Source: Caldilineaceae bacterium
Lineage (GTDB): Bacteria > Chloroflexota > Anaerolineae > Caldilineales > Caldilineaceae
Reading direction: 5' to 3'
Length of the DNA: 5,027 nt
Assembly (NCBI GenBank): GCA_028819675.1
Contig: JAPPKT010000328.1
Span: 1 to 5,027, forward strand
Positions 1 to 5,027 of the stretch are shown here, one piece after another. Every line of letters begins with the position of its first letter. Positions within the stretch are counted from its first letter, which is position 1. The position numbers and the translations under genes were made by a program. The notes under the pieces were generated by a model that did no database searches, was not told where the DNA came from, and saw only the letters and a program-made list of their open reading frames with translations.

Positions 1-12
1 GACCGCCCAAAA

Positions 13-47
13 GAGCGAGGAGAGAGTGAAGAGGAGTGAGGAGAGAG
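13..47. repeat. Purine-rich imperfect direct repeat
   Basis: This almost pure G/A stretch contains a 14-base unit twice, at 13-26 and 34-47, matching at 13 of 14 positions. The 10-mer GAGGAGAGAG is exact at 17-26 and 38-47, so the copies are 21 bases apart. One forward frame is open from the left edge to a TGA at 74-76 and reads the repeat as two Ser-Glu-Glu-Arg blocks. It could therefore be the extreme C-terminus of an upstream gene, but low-complexity intergenic DNA explains it equally well. Nothing else in the first 83 bases supports a gene. Confidence 0.55.
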
Positions 48-58
48 AACTGCCGTTT

Positions 59-73
59 CCCCTGACTCAGGGG
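59..73. repeat. Palindrome CCCCTGA-C-TCAGGGG
   Basis: Two 7-base arms (59-65 and 67-73) are perfect inverted complements around a single central C. As RNA it would fold only as a 5-bp GC-rich stem with a 5-base loop, and no T-run follows, so it is not a convincing terminator. As duplex DNA it could be a dimeric repressor or activator site upstream of the Uma2 gene. No family of regulator can be named from the sequence. Confidence 0.45.
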
Positions 74-159
74 TGAGCGCGAGATGGGTACGGCTCTGCT
101 GCTAGCTGAGGTGTTGACAAGTTCGTCCCCATTTTGGGATGCGCCTGTGTGGGAAACCG

Positions 160-189
160 TTGGGTTCGGTCGGGGACTCGTGATAGAAT
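160..189 (+). promoter_or_regulatory. Possible weak sigma-70-type promoter for the Uma2 gene
   Basis: TAGAAT at 184-189 matches five of six positions of the TATAAT -10 box. TTGGGT at 160-165, with an 18-base spacer, is a poor -35 box (three of six). A start near base 195-197 would give a leader of about 50 bases before the ATG at 247. This is the best candidate in the 246-base leader, but such matches occur by chance and no transcript data are available. Confidence 0.3.
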
Positions 190-246
190 CCCTTTCAGAA
201 CAGTTGTACCGCTCGGGAAAGTACTTTCTAAGGCGGAGGAGAGACC

Positions 247-1212
247 ATGGAACGCGCAAAACTGGCGTCAGACGCGCCTCAAACGCGGGTCGATTCATCG
301 CAATCCAACGGTTCCACCACTGAGGAAGATGCTGCGCCCCCCGACAGGCAGTTGAATCCCTGGGCTCCGGATGAAGGGCGCTATGTCAGCTTAGAAGAGT
401 ATTGGGTCAAGTGGTATGAGAACCCTTATCCAGACATGGACGTCAGCTATGAATGGAATAACGGCAGACTGGAGGCCAAACCATCGCCCAACCCGCGGCA
501 GCTTCAGCTTTACAATTGGTTTCTGGACCTCTTGCGCCGGTATCTGAGCACGCACGACATTGCAAATCTCATCAATCTGGAAACCGGTTTTGTCCTGACG
601 ATGGAGGATGCTGAAGAGCCGTCCGGCGAACGAGTGCAAGTACGAAAGCCGGACATTGGCGTGATTCTGAGGAGCAATCCGACGCCGTGGAGAGATACCG
701 ACCACCGTCACTTTGGGGGCGTGTGCGATCTCATTGTTGAAGCGGTTTCCGATTCCACTCTTGCTGAGGTGTTGCGGGATACGGAGGAGAAGAAAACTGA
801 CTACGCCTTGGGCGGTGTGCAGGAGTACTACATTCTCGATCCCAGCGGCGAGCACATGCACTTCTACCGTCTCACGTTGGAGGACAGTTTCGAGGAGATT
901 GCGCCTGATGACCAGGGCGTCATCCGCTCAGGGATCCTTCCCGGCTTGCAGTTCCGGCATTCGGATCTTTGGCGGCAGCCGCGCCTGGAAGAGTTAGCAT
1001 TGGACGAGGTGTATTCGGGGTTTGTCCTTCCGACCTATCAGGTCGCGGTTAACAGGGCGGAAGAAGCAGAGTCTCTGGTCGAAGCAGAGTCGCAACGTGC
1101 GGATGCAGAAGCCCGGCGTGCGGATGCGGGAGAGGAGGCCCACCGGCAGGCGGCTAAGCGCGTACAGGAATTGGAAGCCGAATTGGCCCGCCTGCGGCAA
1201 GGAAAGTCCTGA
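247..1212 (+). CDS. Uma2 family (DUF820) PD-(D/E)XK nuclease-fold protein with C-terminal coiled coil
   Basis: This 321-residue protein has an apparently disordered Ser/Thr/Asp/Pro-rich N-terminus (about 1-45), a Uma2/DUF820 core (about 46-243) and an Ala/Glu/Arg-rich helical tail (about 267-318). Core hallmarks are YEWNNGRLE (68-76), KPDIGVI (134-140, Asp136), DLIVEAVSDST (161-171, Glu165) and a Lys182-x3-Tyr186 element leading into GGVQEYYILDP (189-199). Asp136, Glu165 and Lys182 fit the PD-(D/E)XK catalytic triad, so the fold and probably the metal-binding site are intact. Uma2 proteins are often present in many copies in cyanobacteria and Chloroflexota, and their biological role is poorly known. 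GGAGG at 235-239, 7 bases before the ATG, fixes the start. The tail suggests oligomerisation or a partner. The gene is 252 bases from the next one and probably separately transcribed. Family call is firm; nuclease activity is inferred. Confidence 0.9.
   Translation: MERAKLASDAPQTRVDSSQSNGSTTEEDAAPPDRQLNPWAPDEGRYVSLEEYWVKWYENPYPDMDVSYEWNNGRLEAKPSPNPRQLQLYNWFLDLLRRYLSTHDIANLINLETGFVLTMEDAEEPSGERVQVRKPDIGVILRSNPTPWRDTDHRHFGGVCDLIVEAVSDSTLAEVLRDTEEKKTDYALGGVQEYYILDPSGEHMHFYRLTLEDSFEEIAPDDQGVIRSGILPGLQFRHSDLWRQPRLEELALDEVYSGFVLPTYQVAVNRAEEAESLVEAESQRADAEARRADAGEEAHRQAAKRVQELEAELARLRQGKS
1063..1127 (+). repeat. Short tandem-like repeats encoding the Uma2 coiled-coil tail
   Basis: Within the coding region GAAGCAGAGTC occurs at 1063-1073 and again at 1081-1091 (18 bases apart), and CGTGCGGATGC occurs at 1096-1106 and 1117-1127 (21 bases apart). 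Both periods are whole codons (six and seven), so the frame is kept. The second matches one heptad of the coiled coil, giving two RADA blocks at residues 284-287 and 291-294. This looks like growth of the tail by small in-frame duplications. Confidence 0.7.
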
Positions 1213-1291
1213 ACGCAGTTCGAACTTGCCTATCCCCGGCTCAAGGAAATAACAGTTCCCCACCGGCCCGGCAGAAACGCGGGGGCGTATG

Positions 1292-1311
1292 TCTGGGTTG
1301 CTTAAGCCAGA
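1292..1311 (+). terminator. Weak hairpin downstream of Uma2 (doubtful terminator)
   Basis: TCTGGGTTGCTTAAGCCAGA can fold as a 5-bp stem (TCTGG/CCAGA), a G-G mismatch, two A-T pairs and a GCTT loop. It lies about 80 bases after the Uma2 stop and is followed by TTCTGATGG, not a run of T, so it falls short of a standard Rho-independent terminator. Confidence 0.15.
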
Positions 1312-1320
1312 TTCTGATGG

Positions 1321-1346
1321 TTCCCTGTGTTGGCGCTGACGGGGAA
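1321..1346 (+). other. Stem-loop in the sulfatase upstream region
   Basis: Arms TTCCCTGT (1321-1328) and ACGGGGAA (1339-1346) pair over 8 bp with one G-U wobble, closing a 10-base loop. It is the strongest hairpin in the gap. There is no T-run after it. It could be a leader-RNA structure, an mRNA end processed by another mechanism, or chance. Confidence 0.3.
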
Positions 1347-1452
1347 GACAGCTCCGCAAGAAGGTCCAGAGCAGTAATAACAGCACATTTTCCGATCCGG
1401 CGCATGAGCAGGTGCGCGGGCAGAACACTGCCATCCACAATTTCTTCTCGGA

Positions 1453-1462
1453 GGGGTACCCC
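1453..1462. repeat. Perfect palindrome GGGGTACCCC next to the sulfatase start codon
   Basis: This 10-base perfect inverted repeat ends two bases before the ATG at 1465. Its left arm includes the last two bases of the GGAGG Shine-Dalgarno core (1450-1454). It could be an operator half-site or part of a structure that hides the ribosome binding site, but a 10-base palindrome alone cannot form a stable hairpin without a loop, so the role is speculative. Confidence 0.4.
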
Positions 1463-1464
1463 AT

Positions 1465-2832
1465 ATGCCACCAAATATACTTTTTCTGATGAGCGACGAA
1501 CATCGGGCGGACATTACCGGCTACGAGGGCGATCAGGTCGTGCGTACGCCCACGCTGGACAGTCTGGCGGAGACGGGCGTGGTGTTCAGAAACGCTTACG
1601 CGGCTTCGCCGATCTGTATACCGGGGCGACAGGCGATGATGTCGGGTCAGCTGCCGCGTACTTGCGGCTGCGAAGTCTTTGCCCAGGATTTGCCGGTGGG
1701 GCATATGACGTTTGCCCGACGATTCAGCCAATACGCGTATCATACGGCGGCGGCGGGCAAGCTGCATCACACCGGGACCGACCAGATGCAGGGGTGGAGC
1801 CAGCGCATTGGGTCGGCGATGCAGGTGGGCCCGCATTTTATCGCGGACCGGGACGAGGACTCTTTTGCCCGGTACACGAGAGGGTTGGGGGAGGTTAAGT
1901 GGAGCGACACTAAGGAGGTGCTGCGGGCGGGTGTGGGCCATTCGCCGCACATCGTCCAGGACGAGTATGCGTTGACCGGCGCGCTCGACCTAATTGAGCA
2001 GTACTTCACCGATCCGTACTATGACCGGCAGCAGCCGGAACGTCCGCTGCTGCTGAAAGTCAGTCTGAATCAACCTCACTACCCGTACTTCACGAGTGAA
2101 GAGAAGTTCACATACTACCTGAACCGGGTGGAACCGTTTCTTGATGAACCGGTATTCGATCATCCATTTCTGAGCCAGAAGCAGGTACGGCCGGGCGTGG
2201 ATGCCTCGCCGCGGGAGTTGCGGCGCGCCGTCGCCGGCTACTACGGCATGATTGAGTCGATCGACGAGATGTACGGCTCACTGTTGCGCGCGTTGGAGCA
2301 CGTGGGCCAGGATCTTGACGACTGGATCATCGTCTACACCAGTGACCACGGCGAGATGCTGGGTGAACACGGTATCTGGGAAAAGCAGAAGTTTTTCGAG
2401 GCCAGTGCGCGGGTGCCGCTCATCATACGCTGGCCCAAGTCGTTTGGCGGGGGCAGGATTGTCGATGAAAACGTCAATCTGTGCGACCTGTTTGCCACGC
2501 TGTGCGAGCTGTGCGAGATCCCGATACCGGATGGGCTGGACAGCCGCAGTCTGGCGCCGCTGATGCGGGGCGATGGGGGAGATTGGCGCAACGAAAGTGT
2601 GAGCCAGTTTGGGGCGCGCAATCTGATGATCAAGTGGGATGATCTGAAGTATCAGTATTACGGTGAGGAGATGCCGGAGGTGCTGTTCGATCTGGAACGG
2701 GATGCGTCAGAGCGGCAGAATTTCATTGACGATGCCCGGTATGCCGGTGTGCTGGAGGAGTTTCGGGAAAGGCGGTTTGAGTTGGGGTTCGGGCCCGGCG
2801 CGCAGGAGGGGTATGTGAATGCGGGGTATTGA
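1465..2832 (+). CDS. Choline-sulfatase-like sulfatase (alkaline phosphatase superfamily)
   Basis: The 455-residue protein is a type I sulfatase, hydrolysing a sulfate ester with a formylglycine nucleophile and a divalent metal. The CxPxR signature is CIPGR (Cys51, Pro53, Arg55), where Cys51 would be converted to formylglycine. Other sites are Asp11 in SDEH (10-13), GKLH (98-101), QPHYPY (203-208), TSDHGEMLGEHG (292-303; Asp294 and His295 as metal/substrate ligands), Lys307 and SARVPL (314-319). The GKLHH..G.DQM..G stretch (98-110) and the WEKQKFFEASARVPL stretch resemble choline sulfatase more than glycan sulfatases, but the protein is shorter than the roughly 500 residues usual for that enzyme, so the substrate is uncertain. 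There is no signal peptide, so it should act in the cytoplasm. GGAGG at 1450-1454 supports the start. It heads a cluster whose next gene starts 9 bases after its stop. No formylglycine-generating enzyme is in the window. Confidence 0.9.
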   Translation: MPPNILFLMSDEHRADITGYEGDQVVRTPTLDSLAETGVVFRNAYAASPICIPGRQAMMSGQLPRTCGCEVFAQDLPVGHMTFARRFSQYAYHTAAAGKLHHTGTDQMQGWSQRIGSAMQVGPHFIADRDEDSFARYTRGLGEVKWSDTKEVLRAGVGHSPHIVQDEYALTGALDLIEQYFTDPYYDRQQPERPLLLKVSLNQPHYPYFTSEEKFTYYLNRVEPFLDEPVFDHPFLSQKQVRPGVDASPRELRRAVAGYYGMIESIDEMYGSLLRALEHVGQDLDDWIIVYTSDHGEMLGEHGIWEKQKFFEASARVPLIIRWPKSFGGGRIVDENVNLCDLFATLCELCEIPIPDGLDSRSLAPLMRGDGGDWRNESVSQFGARNLMIKWDDLKYQYYGEEMPEVLFDLERDASERQNFIDDARYAGVLEEFRERRFELGFGPGAQEGYVNAGY

Positions 2833-2837
2833 GGGAG
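2831..2837 (+). promoter_or_regulatory. Ribosome binding site overlapping the sulfatase stop codon
   Basis: GAGGGAG starts inside the sulfatase TGA (2830-2832) and ends 4 bases before the ATG at 2842. Ribosomes finishing the sulfatase would reach this site directly, which favours coupled translation. It supports 2842 over the in-frame ATG at 2887, which would also cut the start of the AlbA_2 domain. Confidence 0.6.
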
Positions 2838-2841
2838 TCTG

Positions 2842-4005
2842 ATGACTGCGGATGAGATTGCCCAAGTGGTTCAGGGCGGCGAGACAATGCACGCCGAATT
2901 CAAGTCGGCCGCGGCGCGCCCCGAGAGTCTGGCTACGGCGTTTATCTCCTTTCTTAATACGGAGGGCGGCGTGCTGTGGTTGGGCATTGAAGATGACGGC
3001 ACAGTTTCAGGTGTGACCGATGTAGATGGCGCGCGCCAGCGCGTAGACCAGATTCTGGCAAACAACGTTACTCCTCGCGCCACGGCTTTTATTGAACAGG
3101 TTGAAATTGGCGTAACGCGGCTTCTGAAGATCACGATTGCTCGCGGGCTTGACCGACCGTACTACACACAGCGGGGCCAGTGTTATGTTCGTCAGAATTC
3201 GGGCAAGCGATTGGCCTCACGGGAAGAGATTCGCCGTATGTATATGGCCGTTCGTTCATTCTTTTTCGATGAATCAGTTCTCTCTGGAGCTGGGCTGGCG
3301 GACGTGGATTTGCCGGTTTTTGGCACATTCCTGGCTGCAGCCTATGGGGTAAGTGAGGATAGGGACCGTCCAGAAGAAGAGTTGGCGCGCTTGTTGCGCA
3401 ATTTGAAGTGCATGGCAGGAGAGGAACTAACGGTCGCGGGGGCGCTGCTGTTCGGCCGTCAACCGCAGCGCATAATGCCAACGGCACGGATTGAATTCGC
3501 TCGCTTCGAGGGAGCTGTAGCGGGCGAAGTCATACTTGACCGAAAAACTGTGGAAGGTAGGCTGCCGCAACAGTTGGAACAGATAGAGCGTTTGTTGCGG
3601 CTACACTTGCGCGACGCAGGCGTCATTCGCGGCTTCGAGCCGGAAGTGCAAGCGGAGTTACCGCCGGAAATGCTGCGAGAGACGGTGACGAATGCCCTCG
3701 TCCATCGGGATTACTCTATTTCGGCCCCGGTACGCGTTATGCTCTTTGAAGACCGGCTAGAGATTCACAGTCCCGGGCAGTTGCCAAATGGTGTTACGAT
3801 AGAAAATGTTCGTGCCGGCATTCACGTGGAGCGCAACCCCATCATACTCTCACTGATGTCAAAACTGGGGTTGATGACTCGGTTGGGAACGGGTATTGTG
3901 CGCATCTTTCGCTTGGCGGCGGAGAGGGGGCTGCCGGAGCCGGAGCTGGAAGAGCGCGGCGCTGAATTTGTGGTTACACTGTACCGGATGCCGGCGACGG
4001 CATGA
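2842..4005 (+). CDS. Schlafen AlbA_2 domain plus GHKL ATPase-domain protein (COG2865-type putative regulator)
   Basis: This 387-residue protein begins with a Schlafen-type AlbA_2 domain (about 9-130), showing HAEFK (17-21), FLNTEGGVLWLGIEDDGTVSG (37-57) and a Tyr-Val-Arg strand (115-117). A linker (about 140-225) with ALLFGRQPQR (201-210) is typical of the so-called RecG-related COG2865 proteins. A GHKL-type ATPase segment (about 270-385) has ETVTNALVHRDYS (280-292, Glu280 and Asn284 of the N-box), SPGQLP (310-315), RNP (331-333) and RLGTGI (347-352). Such proteins are usually called transcriptional regulators because many carry a C-terminal winged helix-turn-helix. Here the protein stops right after the ATPase fold, so that DNA-binding module is missing. 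AlbA_2 is a nucleic-acid-binding or nuclease-like fold, and relatives occur in defence and mobile contexts, but nothing here proves such a role. It sits between sulfatase and LOG genes and is probably co-transcribed. Confidence 0.88.
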   Translation: MTADEIAQVVQGGETMHAEFKSAAARPESLATAFISFLNTEGGVLWLGIEDDGTVSGVTDVDGARQRVDQILANNVTPRATAFIEQVEIGVTRLLKITIARGLDRPYYTQRGQCYVRQNSGKRLASREEIRRMYMAVRSFFFDESVLSGAGLADVDLPVFGTFLAAAYGVSEDRDRPEEELARLLRNLKCMAGEELTVAGALLFGRQPQRIMPTARIEFARFEGAVAGEVILDRKTVEGRLPQQLEQIERLLRLHLRDAGVIRGFEPEVQAELPPEMLRETVTNALVHRDYSISAPVRVMLFEDRLEIHSPGQLPNGVTIENVRAGIHVERNPIILSLMSKLGLMTRLGTGIVRIFRLAAERGLPEPELEERGAEFVVTLYRMPATA

Positions 4006-4010
4006 AGTCT

Positions 4011-4014
4011 GGAG
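4011..4014 (+). promoter_or_regulatory. Ribosome binding site that decides the LOG start
   Basis: GGAG lies 8 bases before the ATG at 4023. The alternative ATG at 4002, which overlaps the preceding TGA as ATGA, has no purine-rich site at the right distance. The conserved part of the protein starts well after either codon, so the evidence is the ribosome site alone. Confidence 0.55.
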
Positions 4015-4022
4015 ATTTCGGA

Positions 4023-4781
4023 ATGCAGAAACGGAGGACCCAAGACGAATGTATTCTCGAATCCCCTGTTGGGGAGGGGGAGCCGTTTACTGACAGTGAC
4101 CCCTGGCGTGTGTTTCGGATTATGGGGGAGTTCGTCGAGGGTTTTGACACGCTGGCGGGGTTGGGCGCCGCGGTCTCGATTTTTGGCTCGGCGCGCACGC
4201 GGCCGGACGATGCCAACTACATAGCGGCTGTGGAGACGGCGCGTCTGTTGGCGGAGTCGGGGCTAACGGTAATCACCGGCGGCGGGCCGGGGATTATGGA
4301 GGCAGGCAATCGCGGGGCGCAGCCGGAGGAAGGTGCTTCGGTCGGCCTTGGCATCGAGCTGCCATTTGAGCAAGGGGTGAATGAGTATGTCGACATAGGA
4401 ATCGAGTTTCGCTACTTTTTTGTACGCAAGATGAACTTTGTCAAGTATTCGCAGGGATTCGTTATTTTTCCGGGCGGGTTCGGCACGCTGGATGAACTGT
4501 TTGAAGCGTTGACGCTGATCCAGACCGGAAAGATCAGGCAGTTCCCAGTGGTGCTCTTCAACTCCGACTATTGGCGGGGGTTGCTGGACTGGCTACGCAG
4601 CACGATGCTGGCGGCTGGGAATATCTCCGGCCCTGATCTCGAACTGATGCGGCTGGCGGATTCACCGGAAGAGGTCCACGAACTGATTTTGCAGGGGCTT
4701 TCGAAGCAGGCCAGTTGGTGTGAGAAGTCGGCGGAGGCGGCGCGGGCGGCGACACGGCTGGCTCTGGAGGTGAGCAGATAG
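4023..4781 (+). CDS. LOG family (TIGR00730) Rossmann-fold protein, putative nucleoside-5'-monophosphate phosphoribohydrolase
   Basis: Counting from 4023 the product has 252 residues; starting at 4002 would add seven. It carries both LOG signatures: GGGPGIMEAGNRGA (86-99) and PGGFGTLDE (150-158), plus Arg135-Lys136 in the FFVRKMNF segment that normally supplies the catalytic arginine. The family removes the base from nucleoside 5'-monophosphates such as AMP or cytokinin nucleotides, giving free base and ribose 5-phosphate; in bacteria without cytokinin a nucleotide housekeeping or salvage role is usual. An N-terminal DPWRVFRIMGEFVEGFDTL helix (26-44) before the FGSAR strand marks the longer LOG type found in actinobacteria and Chloroflexota, compared with short LOGs of about 190 residues. 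It is cytoplasmic, with no signal peptide. Its TAG directly abuts the next ATG, so it is translationally coupled to the HEAT protein. Family call is firm; the substrate is unknown. Confidence 0.92.
   Translation: MQKRRTQDECILESPVGEGEPFTDSDPWRVFRIMGEFVEGFDTLAGLGAAVSIFGSARTRPDDANYIAAVETARLLAESGLTVITGGGPGIMEAGNRGAQPEEGASVGLGIELPFEQGVNEYVDIGIEFRYFFVRKMNFVKYSQGFVIFPGGFGTLDELFEALTLIQTGKIRQFPVVLFNSDYWRGLLDWLRSTMLAAGNISGPDLELMRLADSPEEVHELILQGLSKQASWCEKSAEAARAATRLALEVSR
4766..4773 (+). promoter_or_regulatory. Full-consensus Shine-Dalgarno inside the LOG gene for the HEAT-repeat gene
   Basis: GGAGGTGA is an uninterrupted complement to the 16S rRNA 3' end and sits 8 bases before the ATG at 4782, within the last codons of the LOG gene. 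It is the strongest ribosome site in the window and supports both the 4782 start and high or coupled translation of the downstream gene. Confidence 0.8.
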
Positions 4782-5027
4782 ATGGCACGCAGACGCAAGG
4801 GTCTTAATCGACATCAGAAGGCGGCATTCAAGGGCGGGGAACACCGTGTGCGGGGCGAGGAGGTCCAGAGGCTGATTGAAATGGCCTACAGCGAGGACCC
4901 TGGCGAACGGCTGCATGCGGCCGAGAACCTCTGTCCATGCCACGTGCGCAAGCGGGTTGAGGCGGCGTGGGCGGCGCTGTACCGGCTGATGCAGGATGCG
5001 GATGTACGGGTGCGGCGGGCGGCGTGG
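4782..5027 (+). CDS. HEAT-repeat protein, N-terminal part (runs off the right edge)
   Basis: The reading frame is open from the ATG at 4782 to the last base, giving 82 residues with no stop. The start is very basic (MARRRKGLNRHQK), followed by a helical region with HEAT-repeat character: a helix at about 24-35, SEDPGERLHAAENL (37-50), then a LCPCH motif (50-54) with Cys51 and Cys53, and a second helix pair ending in LMQDADVRVRRAAW (69-82). The pattern D-x-x-V/R-x-R-x-A-A is the classic end of a HEAT-like helical unit, which usually mediates protein-protein binding. The start codon touches the LOG stop, so the two are probably made together. The paired cysteines are unusual for plain HEAT repeats and could bind metal or form a redox pair. 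The function is unknown and the C-terminus is missing. Confidence 0.75.
   Translation, partial: MARRRKGLNRHQKAAFKGGEHRVRGEEVQRLIEMAYSEDPGERLHAAENLCPCHVRKRVEAAWAALYRLMQDADVRVRRAAW

Larger units (their letters stand above)
1213..1464. other. Intergenic region between Uma2 and sulfatase genes, with several short inverted repeats
   Basis: These 252 bases hold no credible gene. Seen in it: a 10-base palindrome AGTTCGAACT (1217-1226) just after the Uma2 stop; an interrupted hairpin at 1292-1311; an 8-bp hairpin at 1321-1346; a 5-bp GGCAG/CTGCC hairpin with an AACA loop (1419-1432); and GGGGTACCCC at 1453-1462 reaching into the ribosome binding site. None is followed by a T-run, so no intrinsic terminator is supported. 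I found no -35/-10 pair worth reporting, although the gap before a four-gene cluster makes a promoter here likely. Confidence 0.6.

Noticed and set aside
114..119. Perfect TTGACA -35 hexamer
   Set aside because: No acceptable -10 box lies 15-19 bases downstream; the region reads GGGATGCGCC. Treated as chance.
84..323. Forward frame in the leader overlapping the Uma2 start
   Set aside because: No good ribosome site, no motif, and it overlaps the SD-supported Uma2 start in another frame.
391..861. 156-codon minus-strand frame inside the Uma2 gene
   Set aside because: It is wholly antisense to the conserved Uma2 core and shows no domain of its own.
1213..1232. GTTCGAAC resembling a tRNA T-loop
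   Set aside because: The flanking bases do not pair as a T-stem and no acceptor, D or anticodon arm is present; it is simply a short palindrome.
1317..1898. 193-codon forward frame starting in the intergenic gap
   Set aside because: Most of it overlaps the sulfatase in another frame, the product is Gly/Arg/Ala-rich without motifs, and the sulfatase frame has all catalytic signatures.
994..1950. 318-codon open frame on the minus strand, spanning the Uma2 end, the gap and the sulfatase start
   Set aside because: Its product is rich in Arg, His, Pro and Leu with no recognisable domain, and it lies antisense to two well-supported genes. Long minus-strand open frames are common opposite GC-biased codons.
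3131..3487. 118-codon minus-strand frame inside the AlbA_2/GHKL gene
   Set aside because: It is antisense to a gene with clear conserved motifs and has a Pro/Cys/Arg-rich, featureless product.
4662..4943. Minus-strand frame across the LOG-HEAT junction
   Set aside because: It conflicts with two forward genes that have strong ribosome sites and family motifs.

Overview
The window is bacterial: five Shine-Dalgarno-led genes, all on the + strand, tightly packed, moderately GC-rich, with no introns, RNA genes, insertion sequences or CRISPR. The mix of a Uma2-family protein with a coiled-coil tail, a choline-sulfatase-like enzyme, a long-form LOG protein and a small HEAT-repeat protein with a Leu-Cys-Pro-Cys-His motif looks most like Chloroflexota (for example a Caldilineales-type or other environmental lineage). 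That placement is my impression from protein families and was not tested by a search.

Layout: 1-246 is a non-coding leader with a purine-rich imperfect direct repeat (13-47), a GC-rich palindrome (59-73) and a weak promoter-like pair (160-189). 247-1212 encodes a Uma2 (DUF820) PD-(D/E)XK nuclease-fold protein. 1213-1464 is a 252-base intergenic gap with several short inverted repeats but no convincing U-tract terminator or promoter. 1465-2832 encodes a cytoplasmic sulfatase resembling choline sulfatase. 2842-4005 encodes a Schlafen AlbA_2 plus GHKL-ATPase protein (COG2865 type) that lacks the usual C-terminal winged helix. 4023-4781 (or 4002-4781) encodes a LOG/TIGR00730 nucleoside-monophosphate phosphoribohydrolase-like protein. 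4782 to the right edge encodes the N-terminal 82 residues of a HEAT-repeat protein that runs out of the window.

The last four genes are spaced by 9, about 0-17 and 0 bases, so they very probably form one transcription unit with translational coupling, while the Uma2 gene sits apart with its own leader. No pathway obviously unites a sulfatase, an AlbA_2/GHKL protein, LOG and a HEAT protein; the LOG-HEAT pair is the tightest unit. I see no clear novel system. The points most worth a second look are the unexplained AlbA_2-LOG-HEAT linkage, the paired-cysteine motif in the HEAT protein, the sulfatase's unusual active-site variants, and the palindrome that contains part of the sulfatase ribosome binding site.
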